The notes under the pieces: model-generated | Database searches by the model: none | What the model was told of the DNA's origin: nothing | What the model saw: the letters and a program-made list of their open reading frames with translations, nothing else | DNA from: JAYSYM01 sp964543475 | GTDB lineage: Bacteria > Bdellovibrionota > Bdellovibrionia > Bdellovibrionales > JAMPXM01 | Assembly: GCA_964543475.1 (NCBI GenBank) | Contig: CAZIYJ010000001.1 | Span: 124,001-188,000 of the forward strand | DNA length: 64,000 nt | Direction of reading: 5' to 3' | Program-made: the position numbers and the translations under genes | Shown: positions 15,721-22,816 of the stretch, in pieces | How the letters are laid out: each line of letters begins with the position of its first letter | Numbering within the stretch: position 1 is the first letter of the stretch

Positions 15721-17835
15721 ATGGCCTCAAAGACCTCAGGTAAAAGTTCAGCTAAGCTCGATTCAAAAACCCGGGATCATATTGACCAGCTCCGTCAAGA
15801 TCTGCGTGAGCACAATTACAATTATCACGTGCTAGATAAGCCAATCATTTCTGACCTCGAGTACGATCGCATGTTTCAGGAGCTACTAGATTTAGAGTCC
15901 AAGTTCCCCGAGACGGTAACGTCTGATTCACCTACACAACAGGTCGGCGGAGAGCCGCTCGCTGGCTTCTCAAAGCGCGAACACAGAACGCCAATGCTTT
16001 CCTTACAAAATAGCTACTCACCTGAAGACATCATGGAGTTTGACGGCCGCGTTCGAAAGTTTCTTCAAACAGAAGAGCCGATTGAATATTTCTGCGAACC
16101 CAAGTTTGACGGCCTTGCAGTTGAGCTTGTTTATGAAAATGGCTCTTTGACCGCAGCAATCACTCGAGGTGACGGCACGATTGGCGAAGATGTCACAGCA
16201 AACGTTCGGACGATTAAATCCATCCCAACAAAATTGCGCAGTAAAAAAAGTCCGTCTCTTCTCGAGGTGCGTGGCGAAGTTTTAATGTTCAAAGCTGACT
16301 TCTTACAACTTAACGAAGCCCAGCAAGAACTTGGTGAACAGCCCTTCGCAAACCCACGAAATGCCGCTGCCGGAACAATTCGTCAGCTCGACCCACGAAT
16401 CACAGCTTCTCGTCCGTTAAGATTTTTTGGCTATTCGCCAGGCGTAATTGAGGGAAAAGAGTTCGACACTCAAGTCGAGTTTGAAACCTACATTCAAGAT
16501 GCAGGCCTTCCAACGACAGGAGTGACTGAGGCAAAAACTTTTGAAAAATTTCGATCTCAGTCAGAAGCCGCGGTGAAGGCAGGAAAGCGGCCACCACTTG
16601 GCTGGCTCTGTAAAAATGCAGATGAGGCTGTTGAGTATTACAAGTTTATTGAATTCGTCCGGCCGCATTTGCCGTTTGATATCGACGGGATCGTCACGAA
16701 AGTAAATTCTTACGAGTTGCAACAGAGGCTCGGGTTCGTTGCGCGAAGTCCGCGATGGGCGACTGCTGCTAAGTTTCAACCCGAGCAAGGCAAGACTAAA
16801 ATCGTCGACATCAATGTACAGGTCGGCCGAACTGGCGCACTGACTCCGGTAGCGATCATGGAGCCCGTTAAAGTGGGCGGCGTAACAATCACCAATGCAA
16901 CTCTTCACAACCAAGATGAAATCGATCGTAAAGACGTTCGTATTGGCGATACTGTAATAATTCAGCGTGCCGGCGATGTTATTCCCGAGATCGTCGAAGT
17001 TGTTCTGAGCAAACGCCCAAAAGACTCTAAGCCTTTCAAACTTCCCAAAAAGTGTCCGATTTGTTCGGCGCCTGTCACGCAGCTCGAAGAAGAAGTTGTT
17101 CTTCGTTGTGTAAATCCGGTTTGCCCTGCGATTTTGAAAGAGTCTTTGAAACATTTCGTCGCTCGACGCGCGATGAATGTGGAAAAACTTGGGGATCGAC
17201 TAATTGAAGTCTTCGTCGAAGAGGGCTTAGTAAAATCTTTCTCTGATCTCTATCGTCTAACATTAGATGAAATCTTAAATCTTGAGCGCCAAGGCGAGAA
17301 ATCAGCCGGCAATCTCATTAGTAATATTGAAAAAAGTAAAACGACGACACTTGCTCGATTGATCTTTGCTCTCGGCATTCGACACGTTGGTGAACAGACA
17401 GCAAAAGATTTAGCAAAGTACTTTAAAGAGTTCGATCGACTGGCTAACGCTTCGCTTGAGGAGCTTACTGAAGTACCGGGTATAGGAGAGAAAGTTGCTC
17501 AATCTCTTCGAGCCGCATTCGACAACAAAGTTTTAATTAAAGAAGTAAGAGACCTTATAAAGCTCGGGGTTCACTTCGCTGAAGCAAAGCCTGCTGGCGG
17601 AAAAGGCTCAGACAAACTTGAAGGAAAGAAATTTGTGATCACCGGCACTCTTCCGCGCGGTCGTGACGAAGTAAAAGACATCATCGAAGCGCACGGCGGA
17701 GTCACTCAAGGTTCGGTGAGTAAAAAGACAGATTATTTATTAGCTGGGGAAGAAGCTGGCTCAAAACTTTCTAAGGCTGAAGAGCTTGGCGTCGCCATTT
17801 TGGATTGGGACGCTTTCCAAAATCTAATTCGTTAA
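15721..17835 (+). CDS. ligA: NAD-dependent DNA ligase
   Basis: LigA seals nicks during replication and repair using NAD. The 704 residues show Ia and adenylation domains with catalytic Lys128 in CEPKFDGLAVELVY, the OB fold (VGRTGALTPVAIMEPV), the four-cysteine zinc finger (CPIC ... CVNPVC), tandem helix-hairpin-helix repeats (VPGIGEKVAQSL) and a C-terminal BRCT domain (about 630-704, FVITGTLPRGRDEVKDII). The gene stands alone, divergent from gatC, and overlaps the convergent secreted-protein gene by 12 bp. ATG 15721 gives the expected N-terminus, though no good ribosome site precedes it. Confidence 0.98.
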   Translation: MASKTSGKSSAKLDSKTRDHIDQLRQDLREHNYNYHVLDKPIISDLEYDRMFQELLDLESKFPETVTSDSPTQQVGGEPLAGFSKREHRTPMLSLQNSYSPEDIMEFDGRVRKFLQTEEPIEYFCEPKFDGLAVELVYENGSLTAAITRGDGTIGEDVTANVRTIKSIPTKLRSKKSPSLLEVRGEVLMFKADFLQLNEAQQELGEQPFANPRNAAAGTIRQLDPRITASRPLRFFGYSPGVIEGKEFDTQVEFETYIQDAGLPTTGVTEAKTFEKFRSQSEAAVKAGKRPPLGWLCKNADEAVEYYKFIEFVRPHLPFDIDGIVTKVNSYELQQRLGFVARSPRWATAAKFQPEQGKTKIVDINVQVGRTGALTPVAIMEPVKVGGVTITNATLHNQDEIDRKDVRIGDTVIIQRAGDVIPEIVEVVLSKRPKDSKPFKLPKKCPICSAPVTQLEEEVVLRCVNPVCPAILKESLKHFVARRAMNVEKLGDRLIEVFVEEGLVKSFSDLYRLTLDEILNLERQGEKSAGNLISNIEKSKTTTLARLIFALGIRHVGEQTAKDLAKYFKEFDRLANASLEELTEVPGIGEKVAQSLRAAFDNKVLIKEVRDLIKLGVHFAEAKPAGGKGSDKLEGKKFVITGTLPRGRDEVKDIIEAHGGVTQGSVSKKTDYLLAGEEAGSKLSKAEELGVAILDWDAFQNLIR

Positions 17836-19905
17836 TCCCGACGGTGAATAGATCTTAAAATCAGTCGGCTCGCTGACCACTTTATTGTTTTTACCTAGCG
17901 ACAAACGCGAAACGCCGAGGCTTGGGTGATAAGCAAGAGTTGCATTCTGTCCCCAAGCAATCCAATACCCGGTTTCTGGGTGAAACTTAAACTCAACCTT
18001 TCTTCCCTCAACCAAAAGCACAACTCCGCCACTCACATCTTTTCGAGACGAACTTCGTTTGCCTTTATCTACTGCAAACCCAGAGAGGTTTGCCTTCACG
18101 CGACGATTGTTTAAAGCTTGAGTTGCATACTTCATTTGTTCACGAAGAGACGCCACTGCTGCGAGGTCAGGAAGATTTGCGATATCTTCATCTGAAAGAC
18201 GAATAAACTTTAAAGGTATTTTGATCTCCACTACTTCAACAGGCTCTACTTGCACATCGACGAGCTTCTCTTGCGCTCCCGTCACATCGTAAACTAATTC
18301 CGGAGCTCGCGGATGAAATCGGTGCAAGACTTGCCGCTTCGTTTTTGAAAGATGCTCGTACATGCCCGTCTGAGAGTTATATTGGAAGTGCCAGTCTTGA
18401 ACTTTTGCTACGTAAGGCAATGCTTGGAGCAAGCTTCCGCTTGTTCGTCCAAGCTCCCAAACGTGGCGGTCTCGGGTAATTTGAATGTTGTGAGTTTTTT
18501 GCTGCTTATCAATCAAGTTCAAATTGTACGATTTGCGCATGTAGACCGTGCGGCCTACTGGTTCAAGAGAATGCCCTTGAAGGTGAAGTGAGCGAACGAA
18601 ATCAATCGCAGCACTTACCTCTGTTTCATTCCATTTAGCTTCTTTGATTCCGCTAGCCTGAAGTCTCTCGATAGTTTCACGAATCGCATTCTTCAGTTCC
18701 GTTTTAGTTTTTGAAAAGGCCGCGGCAGATTTGAATCGACGAGCGTCTTTTAAAACTGAAATTACATCATCCGGCATAGGGAAGCGCGGTTTGTTTACTA
18801 CGGTTCTGCGTGACGCGAGACCTTGAGTGTTTTTCATTTTGAACTCTAACCAGGTCACGTTATCAGCAAACCAAGCGTCTTTGATCGAGCCCTGCGCCGC
18901 AGATTGTTTCGCCCCAGGTGAAGCAATTCCATCGAAACGCAAATTCTCTTTGCCCGTTCGATACTTTCGATAACGCACGACTCCCTCATCGAGAGCCCGC
19001 TCACGCAAAGCTGAAACAAAGTTATCTGCTACTTCTGGCTCAATGCTTAACTTAGAAAGAGACGTTGCAACTTCTGCCGACTGACGATCTGTGAGGTTTG
19101 CAAAATCAACTTTTTCTAGAACAGCGATTTCTGCAGCCTTGAGCATTACGCCTAGTTCGGAAGAGGTTTCCAAAATAGCATCGCGACTCACCCCACTTCG
19201 ATAAGCGAATTTGGCTGTACTCGCAGTATCTGTGTACGTGTTAAGGCCCCGTCCTTCAGCCTCTACAACTGCGCGAATGTGAAGAGCTTCGATTTCTTTA
19301 AGTAGATTATCGGCTCGATTGCGACCGACAATACTTTCGATCAAAGAGGCAACCGATTCGCGATGTTGTGAGTAAACTAGTGGGTTTTTAATTGCAGGCA
19401 TAACACCAGAACTCGAAAGATAGTCATAGAGAGTTTGGCCATCACGTTGCTGAGCCATCTCAGGTAGCGCCTTTAGATCTTTGGTATCTAGCTTAACCAT
19501 TCCATCTCTGCTCGCGATTCCAGACAATTGCTTTCCATCGATTGAAAACTGAGGACCAAAGCGGATTTCGAGTTGTCGAATCATTTCATCCGTTCGACTT
19601 GATTCGACGTAGTGTTTGAATTCACTTCTTAATTTTGTGGTGTCGATCTCTCCAGATTCAAGAATGTAGCGACGGAGTAGCTGAGCTTCTTCATCTAAGC
19701 GAGTTGTGCGCTTAACCTCAGGCATCTTCGTGAGAGGTAAAACGTCACTAACCGTGGCTTCGGTAGCTTTAAAGATTCCTGAACAAAGATCACCTGCCGC
19801 GCTCGCAGGGGAAGACGCAAAAATGAGGTAGGCAACTGTAAATAACTTTAACAGTAAGTACCTGCTATTTTGACTATACGAACGTTTTAAGTGAATCGAT
19901 CTCAT
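17824..19905 (-). CDS. Large secreted protein of unknown function
   Basis: I do not recognise this protein of about 693 residues. It has a long Sec signal (LLLKLFTVAYLIFASSPASAA), then a largely helical N-terminal half rich in Arg, Lys and Glu. The C-terminal half is more beta-rich (residues 430-690), with motifs such as ITRDRHVWELG and FKFHPETGYWIAWG. I chose ATG 19905 because it places the signal peptide near the N-terminus; a TTG at 19983 would overlap the upstream gene and add 26 unlikely residues. It follows a second secreted gene on the same strand (55-nt gap), suggesting co-expression. No catalytic motif stands out. An exported or prey-directed role is a guess from the signal peptide alone. 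Confidence 0.75.
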   Translation of the reverse strand: MRSIHLKRSYSQNSRYLLLKLFTVAYLIFASSPASAAGDLCSGIFKATEATVSDVLPLTKMPEVKRTTRLDEEAQLLRRYILESGEIDTTKLRSEFKHYVESSRTDEMIRQLEIRFGPQFSIDGKQLSGIASRDGMVKLDTKDLKALPEMAQQRDGQTLYDYLSSSGVMPAIKNPLVYSQHRESVASLIESIVGRNRADNLLKEIEALHIRAVVEAEGRGLNTYTDTASTAKFAYRSGVSRDAILETSSELGVMLKAAEIAVLEKVDFANLTDRQSAEVATSLSKLSIEPEVADNFVSALRERALDEGVVRYRKYRTGKENLRFDGIASPGAKQSAAQGSIKDAWFADNVTWLEFKMKNTQGLASRRTVVNKPRFPMPDDVISVLKDARRFKSAAAFSKTKTELKNAIRETIERLQASGIKEAKWNETEVSAAIDFVRSLHLQGHSLEPVGRTVYMRKSYNLNLIDKQQKTHNIQITRDRHVWELGRTSGSLLQALPYVAKVQDWHFQYNSQTGMYEHLSKTKRQVLHRFHPRAPELVYDVTGAQEKLVDVQVEPVEVVEIKIPLKFIRLSDEDIANLPDLAAVASLREQMKYATQALNNRRVKANLSGFAVDKGKRSSSRKDVSGGVVLLVEGRKVEFKFHPETGYWIAWGQNATLAYHPSLGVSRLSLGKNNKVVSEPTDFKIYSPSGLTN

Positions 19906-19960
19906 CGCAAAGGTACTTTTGCACGAGTCAGACCAACCTTTGGTGTTACAGCAACAGGAA

Positions 19961-20380
19961 CTAGAAGCGCTTATAGTACTCAATCATTTTAGAATACTGT
20001 TGATAGCAATCATATGTTCCGGGTTTGCGGCCAAGGATTGAAAATCGAGGAGGATCTGTCGCTAATTCCTGAATTTGAATAAGCTGCTCGCCTTTTTTAT
20101 TTAGCATCGTCCAAACGTATGAAGCCGGAGTTGTCGGTCTCATTTCAATTTGAAGTTTGAGGTTGGTTTCTGGCGGGAGGATTTTTCCCTCGCGGCTTAC
20201 CGAAATTATTTGCGACCACTCTGGATCAATAATGACTGTTGTTAACAGCGGCTCAGCTTGTGCGTTCGGAAAATTACATTTTATAAGTGGATGATTATCA
20301 AGCGGCTCTTGATCTTGAGAAAGTGCGGCGATGGGAAGTAGAGAGAGAAGAGAAAATACTAGCGCGTACACAAATGACAT
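19961..20380 (-). CDS. Small secreted protein of unknown function
   Basis: A 139-residue protein with signal peptide (MSFVYALVFSLLSLLPIAALS) and a mature domain with two cysteines (in IKCNF and YDCYQ). Its sequence suggests a beta sandwich (LKLQIEMRPTTPASYVWTMLN). GGAGG 8 nt before ATG 20380 gives a strong start. It lies upstream of the large secreted protein gene and probably forms a two-gene operon with it. No family is recognised. Confidence 0.72.
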   Translation of the reverse strand: MSFVYALVFSLLSLLPIAALSQDQEPLDNHPLIKCNFPNAQAEPLLTTVIIDPEWSQIISVSREGKILPPETNLKLQIEMRPTTPASYVWTMLNKKGEQLIQIQELATDPPRFSILGRKPGTYDCYQQYSKMIEYYKRF

Positions 20381-20485
20381 CGATTCATCCTCCGTAAAGA
20401 AAAATCTACCGAGACATTCGTAGCCAGAAAGTGAGTAAGAGTTAACCCCTGTTCGCGTAGTTGAAGAAAGCTACACCTAGCCCCA

Positions 20486-20512
20486 ACAAAAAAGGCACCC
20501 CGAAGGATGCCT
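20486..20512 (-). terminator. Rho-independent terminator after the histone gene
   Basis: On the minus strand, AGGCATCC-TTCG-GGGTGCCT (one G-U pair, stable UUCG tetraloop) is followed by six T. A second hairpin (CTAATTTC/GAAATTAG, 20525-20545) overlaps the histone stop codon and may protect the 3' end. Confidence 0.92.
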
Positions 20513-20541
20513 CATTTGCATTTTCTAATTTCTTATTGAAA

Positions 20542-20736
20542 TTAGAGGTGGTCGATAACGATGTCGCGAGCCATTACAGTCTTGCGACCGTCAGCTTTCG
20601 CGCTTTCCATTCCCTTGTCGCAAAGTGCTTGAACAGCTTTGCTAAGTACGTCGACTGTTTCTGCAGATGTGTTACATCCGCCTTTGTCTTTGATGTACTT
20701 CTTCACCTTGCTAGTTACGACTAATACTTCTGCCAT
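20542..20736 (-). CDS. Bacterial histone-fold protein (Bdellovibrio HBb-type)
   Basis: A 64-residue protein with the histone fold: helix 1 (TSKVKKYIKDKG), long helix 2 (SAETVDVLSKAVQALCDKGMESAKADG) and helix 3 preceded by RKTV (RKTVMARDIVIDHL), the R-T...D pair typical of archaeal and eukaryotic histones. From memory it is close to the histone Bd0055 (HBb) of Bdellovibrio bacteriovorus, an abundant chromatin protein reported to bind DNA in an unconventional mode, bending or coating it. It has no tails. The gene is single, with GGAGG 4 nt before the start, a good promoter and a strong terminator, which suits high expression. Two cysteines (21 and 38) are a local feature. Confidence in the fold is high; DNA-binding mode is inferred. 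Confidence 0.95.
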   Translation of the reverse strand: MAEVLVVTSKVKKYIKDKGGCNTSAETVDVLSKAVQALCDKGMESAKADGRKTVMARDIVIDHL

Positions 20737-20810
20737 GTTTCCTCCGGTCGGCGGTTCTGATACACGAGTTTTGGTTTGAAATTGAAGACTGCCTCAAATC
20801 AATCAAAGCG

Positions 20811-20839
20811 AGTCTAGACGACTAATTTCGTTATGACAA
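20811..20839 (-). promoter_or_regulatory. Sigma-70-type promoter of the histone gene
   Basis: On the minus strand TTGTCA (20834-20839), a 17-nt spacer and TAGACT (20811-20816) form a good -35/-10 pair. Transcription would start near 20804, leaving a leader of nearly 70 nt before the histone ATG at 20736. Confidence 0.55.
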
Positions 20840-20973
20840 AAAATTTATGGGGGTCTGGCGCCGATCTCTACCCATCAGTTTAAGAAAATGCCCCGCATCA
20901 TTCGAAGTTGCGCCGCGTTCGCCCAAAACACATTGGTTCACAACGGTTGTTTAGCTAGTTTTATCAGCGTTTC

Positions 20974-21708
20974 TCATGTGTTTTTGTGTTTTCGAGCAAA
21001 GGCGACCAAAACCAGAATCGAAACCTCGTAAAGAAACAGCAAGGGAACGAGAAGCATAATCATGCTCAACATATCTGGAGGAGTAACCACTGCCGAAACT
21101 AAAGCGAGAAGGACAATTGCGTAACGGCGATTTTTTCTCAGCATCGTCGCATCGACAAGTCCGATGAGCCCTAACAAAACTATTATCAGCGGCAGCTCAA
21201 ACGAAATTCCGAACACGAGAGTTGTCGTAATGAAGAAAGATAAATATTCACTGATTGTGATGAGAGGTTTATCGACATCACCACCAAAACCGAGAAGAAA
21301 TTTAAATGCCGCTGGGAACACTAAGTAATAAACAAACAAAACTCCGGTCACAAAAAGCATGGTTCCAGAGATAATAAATCCTGCAGCGTACTTCTGTTCA
21401 TGAGCGTAGAGGCCAGGTGCAACAAACTTCCAGATTTGAAAAAGCCAGACTGGGCAAGAGAACACCAAGCCAGCGAGCATCGAAACTTTAACGTGCGCCA
21501 TGAACTTATCCATTGGATGAGTAAACATGAGACCGCCGTTTGTATTATTTAAGTAAGGCTCGATCGGCATTCGAATCAGATCGAAAATTTCTGCACTAAA
21601 GAACCAGGCAATGCCGCCGCAAATAAAAATTGCATAAGCGCATTTGATGAGTCGATCACGAAGTTCACCAAGGTGCTCGGTTAGCGGCTGACGATCTATT
21701 TCAGACAT
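20974..21708 (-). CDS. tatC: Sec-independent protein translocase TatC
   Basis: The 244-residue TatC is the receptor of the twin-arginine pathway for folded proteins. It has the conserved N-terminus LTEHLGELRDRLIKC and six membrane helices, with the typical FELPLIIVLLGLIGLV region. The start overlaps the end of the tatB-like gene by 8 nt, so they are coupled. ATG 21708 is supported by alignment to the family start. Confidence 0.97.
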   Translation of the reverse strand: MSEIDRQPLTEHLGELRDRLIKCAYAIFICGGIAWFFSAEIFDLIRMPIEPYLNNTNGGLMFTHPMDKFMAHVKVSMLAGLVFSCPVWLFQIWKFVAPGLYAHEQKYAAGFIISGTMLFVTGVLFVYYLVFPAAFKFLLGFGGDVDKPLITISEYLSFFITTTLVFGISFELPLIIVLLGLIGLVDATMLRKNRRYAIVLLALVSAVVTPPDMLSMIMLLVPLLFLYEVSILVLVAFARKHKNT

Positions 21709-22009
21709 CGCTTGGATCCTTCTTCGGCGGGTCTAAAGGATCGGCAGGGGGAGAAGCTTGAGCTGAGGGCTCTTCGAGTCTCTCGGCTTTTTCAAGAACC
21801 TTGTTGTACTCTTCGCGGGCATCAAGAAGAGACTTCTGAGTTGCATCGCGAGCGTCAACAATCACGCTTGTTAGGTCACTACTTGCTCGCTTGAGCTCAT
21901 TGAGAATTCGTCCAATACTTCGCGCGACTTCAGGAAGTTGTTTCGGGCCAAGTACAATAAGGCCAATCACTCCCAATAATGCTACTTCGGCAAAGCTTAA
22001 TCCAAACAT
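21701..22009 (-). CDS. tatB: Sec-independent translocase protein TatB (TatA/B family)
   Basis: A 102-residue TatA/B protein: one N-terminal membrane helix (FGLSFAEVALLGVIGLIVLG), the PKQLPEVARSIGRIL hinge, an amphipathic helix to about residue 70, and an acidic Pro-rich tail. Length and tail favour TatB, which with TatC recognises signal peptides, but a single bifunctional TatA/B is possible. No further tatA copy is in this window. It is the first gene of a tatB-tatC pair. Confidence 0.88.
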   Translation of the reverse strand: MFGLSFAEVALLGVIGLIVLGPKQLPEVARSIGRILNELKRASSDLTSVIVDARDATQKSLLDAREEYNKVLEKAERLEEPSAQASPPADPLDPPKKDPSDV

Positions 22010-22042
22010 TGGGTGAAGAATATAGGAGCGAGATTGTACTGT

Positions 22043-22621
22043 CTATTGCTTCTTTAGAGGAATGGCCGCCAACGGAACTGTGAAGAGGCCTTTTTCGTTC
22101 AGCTTCTCTCGAGCGGCCTCTGAGCCTGTCTTCGCATAGGTCTCGTAGAGACGAAGTATGTTCGTCTCAGACTGTACTTGAGCTTTGGCGCTGATGTGAT
22201 TGAGAACTTCGACGAACTCCAAAAACTTGTTAGCAAATTCATTGAACACTTCTGATAAAGAGTCCTCGCGAACAGAACCTGCCAGTGCCGAGTAAGCGGA
22301 TGAACCCATATCTCGGTAGTAATCTATATCAACGACCTTTCGTTGAAGCGAGTCCGCAAAAAATCCACTGATATAAAGTGATCGGTCACCTAACTTTTTT
22401 AAAAGTTCAATTTTTTGGTTGTGCTCAGAATTAGCGGCTTTCAAAAAAATTTCAGCGAGTGTTGTTTGATTGTCGAACAAGTTCTCGGCAGCGACATGGT
22501 GTTCAAGTAACTTTACGAGATAAGAGTGAGCTAGCGGAACAGTTTTCACCTTCCGCTCTTTGAGAGCGTCGTCGACAACTTCCATAAAGAAATCGCGTGG
22601 CGATAAACAAAGCGCACCCAT
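22043..22621 (-). CDS. Conserved hypothetical helical protein
   Basis: A 192-residue, mostly alpha-helical soluble protein that I cannot name. Distinctive stretches are LSPRDFFMEVVDDALKERK, AHSYLVKLLEHHV and ISGFFADSLQRKVVDIDYY, which look like parts of a conserved family. There is no signal peptide, membrane helix or catalytic motif. AAGGAG 10 nt upstream favours ATG 22621 over a TTG at 22627. It lies 33 nt upstream of tatB on the same strand and may be co-transcribed with the tat genes. Confidence 0.75.
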   Translation of the reverse strand: MGALCLSPRDFFMEVVDDALKERKVKTVPLAHSYLVKLLEHHVAAENLFDNQTTLAEIFLKAANSEHNQKIELLKKLGDRSLYISGFFADSLQRKVVDIDYYRDMGSSAYSALAGSVREDSLSEVFNEFANKFLEFVEVLNHISAKAQVQSETNILRLYETYAKTGSEAAREKLNEKGLFTVPLAAIPLKKQ

Positions 22622-22641
22622 GCTCAAAGAACTCCTTACCT

Positions 22642-22675
22642 ACCAGTACTTCTCGGCACCAATACGTGTACTGGT
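22642..22675. promoter_or_regulatory. 8-bp inverted repeat upstream of the helical protein gene
   Basis: ACCAGTAC (22642-22649) and GTACTGGT (22668-22675) are perfect inverted arms with an 18-bp spacer, 20 bp before the 22621 start codon. It may be an operator or a leader hairpin; nothing identifies the factor. Confidence 0.35.
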
Positions 22676-22816
22676 TACCTTAATTTTATCAGAAGTTCCG
22701 GGGAGTTCCGTGCGAAGTAGTTAAATAACGTAGCAATTACAGTCAAAAGCCCCGTAAAAGCACAAGCGAACCAAAGAACTTCTTATCCTAGGTAAAACGC
22801 AGAATTCTAAATGCAG

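Noticed and set aside
16561..17154. 197-codon minus-strand frame inside ligA
   Set aside because: It is a shadow of the conserved LigA frame, with no ribosome site or homologous pattern.
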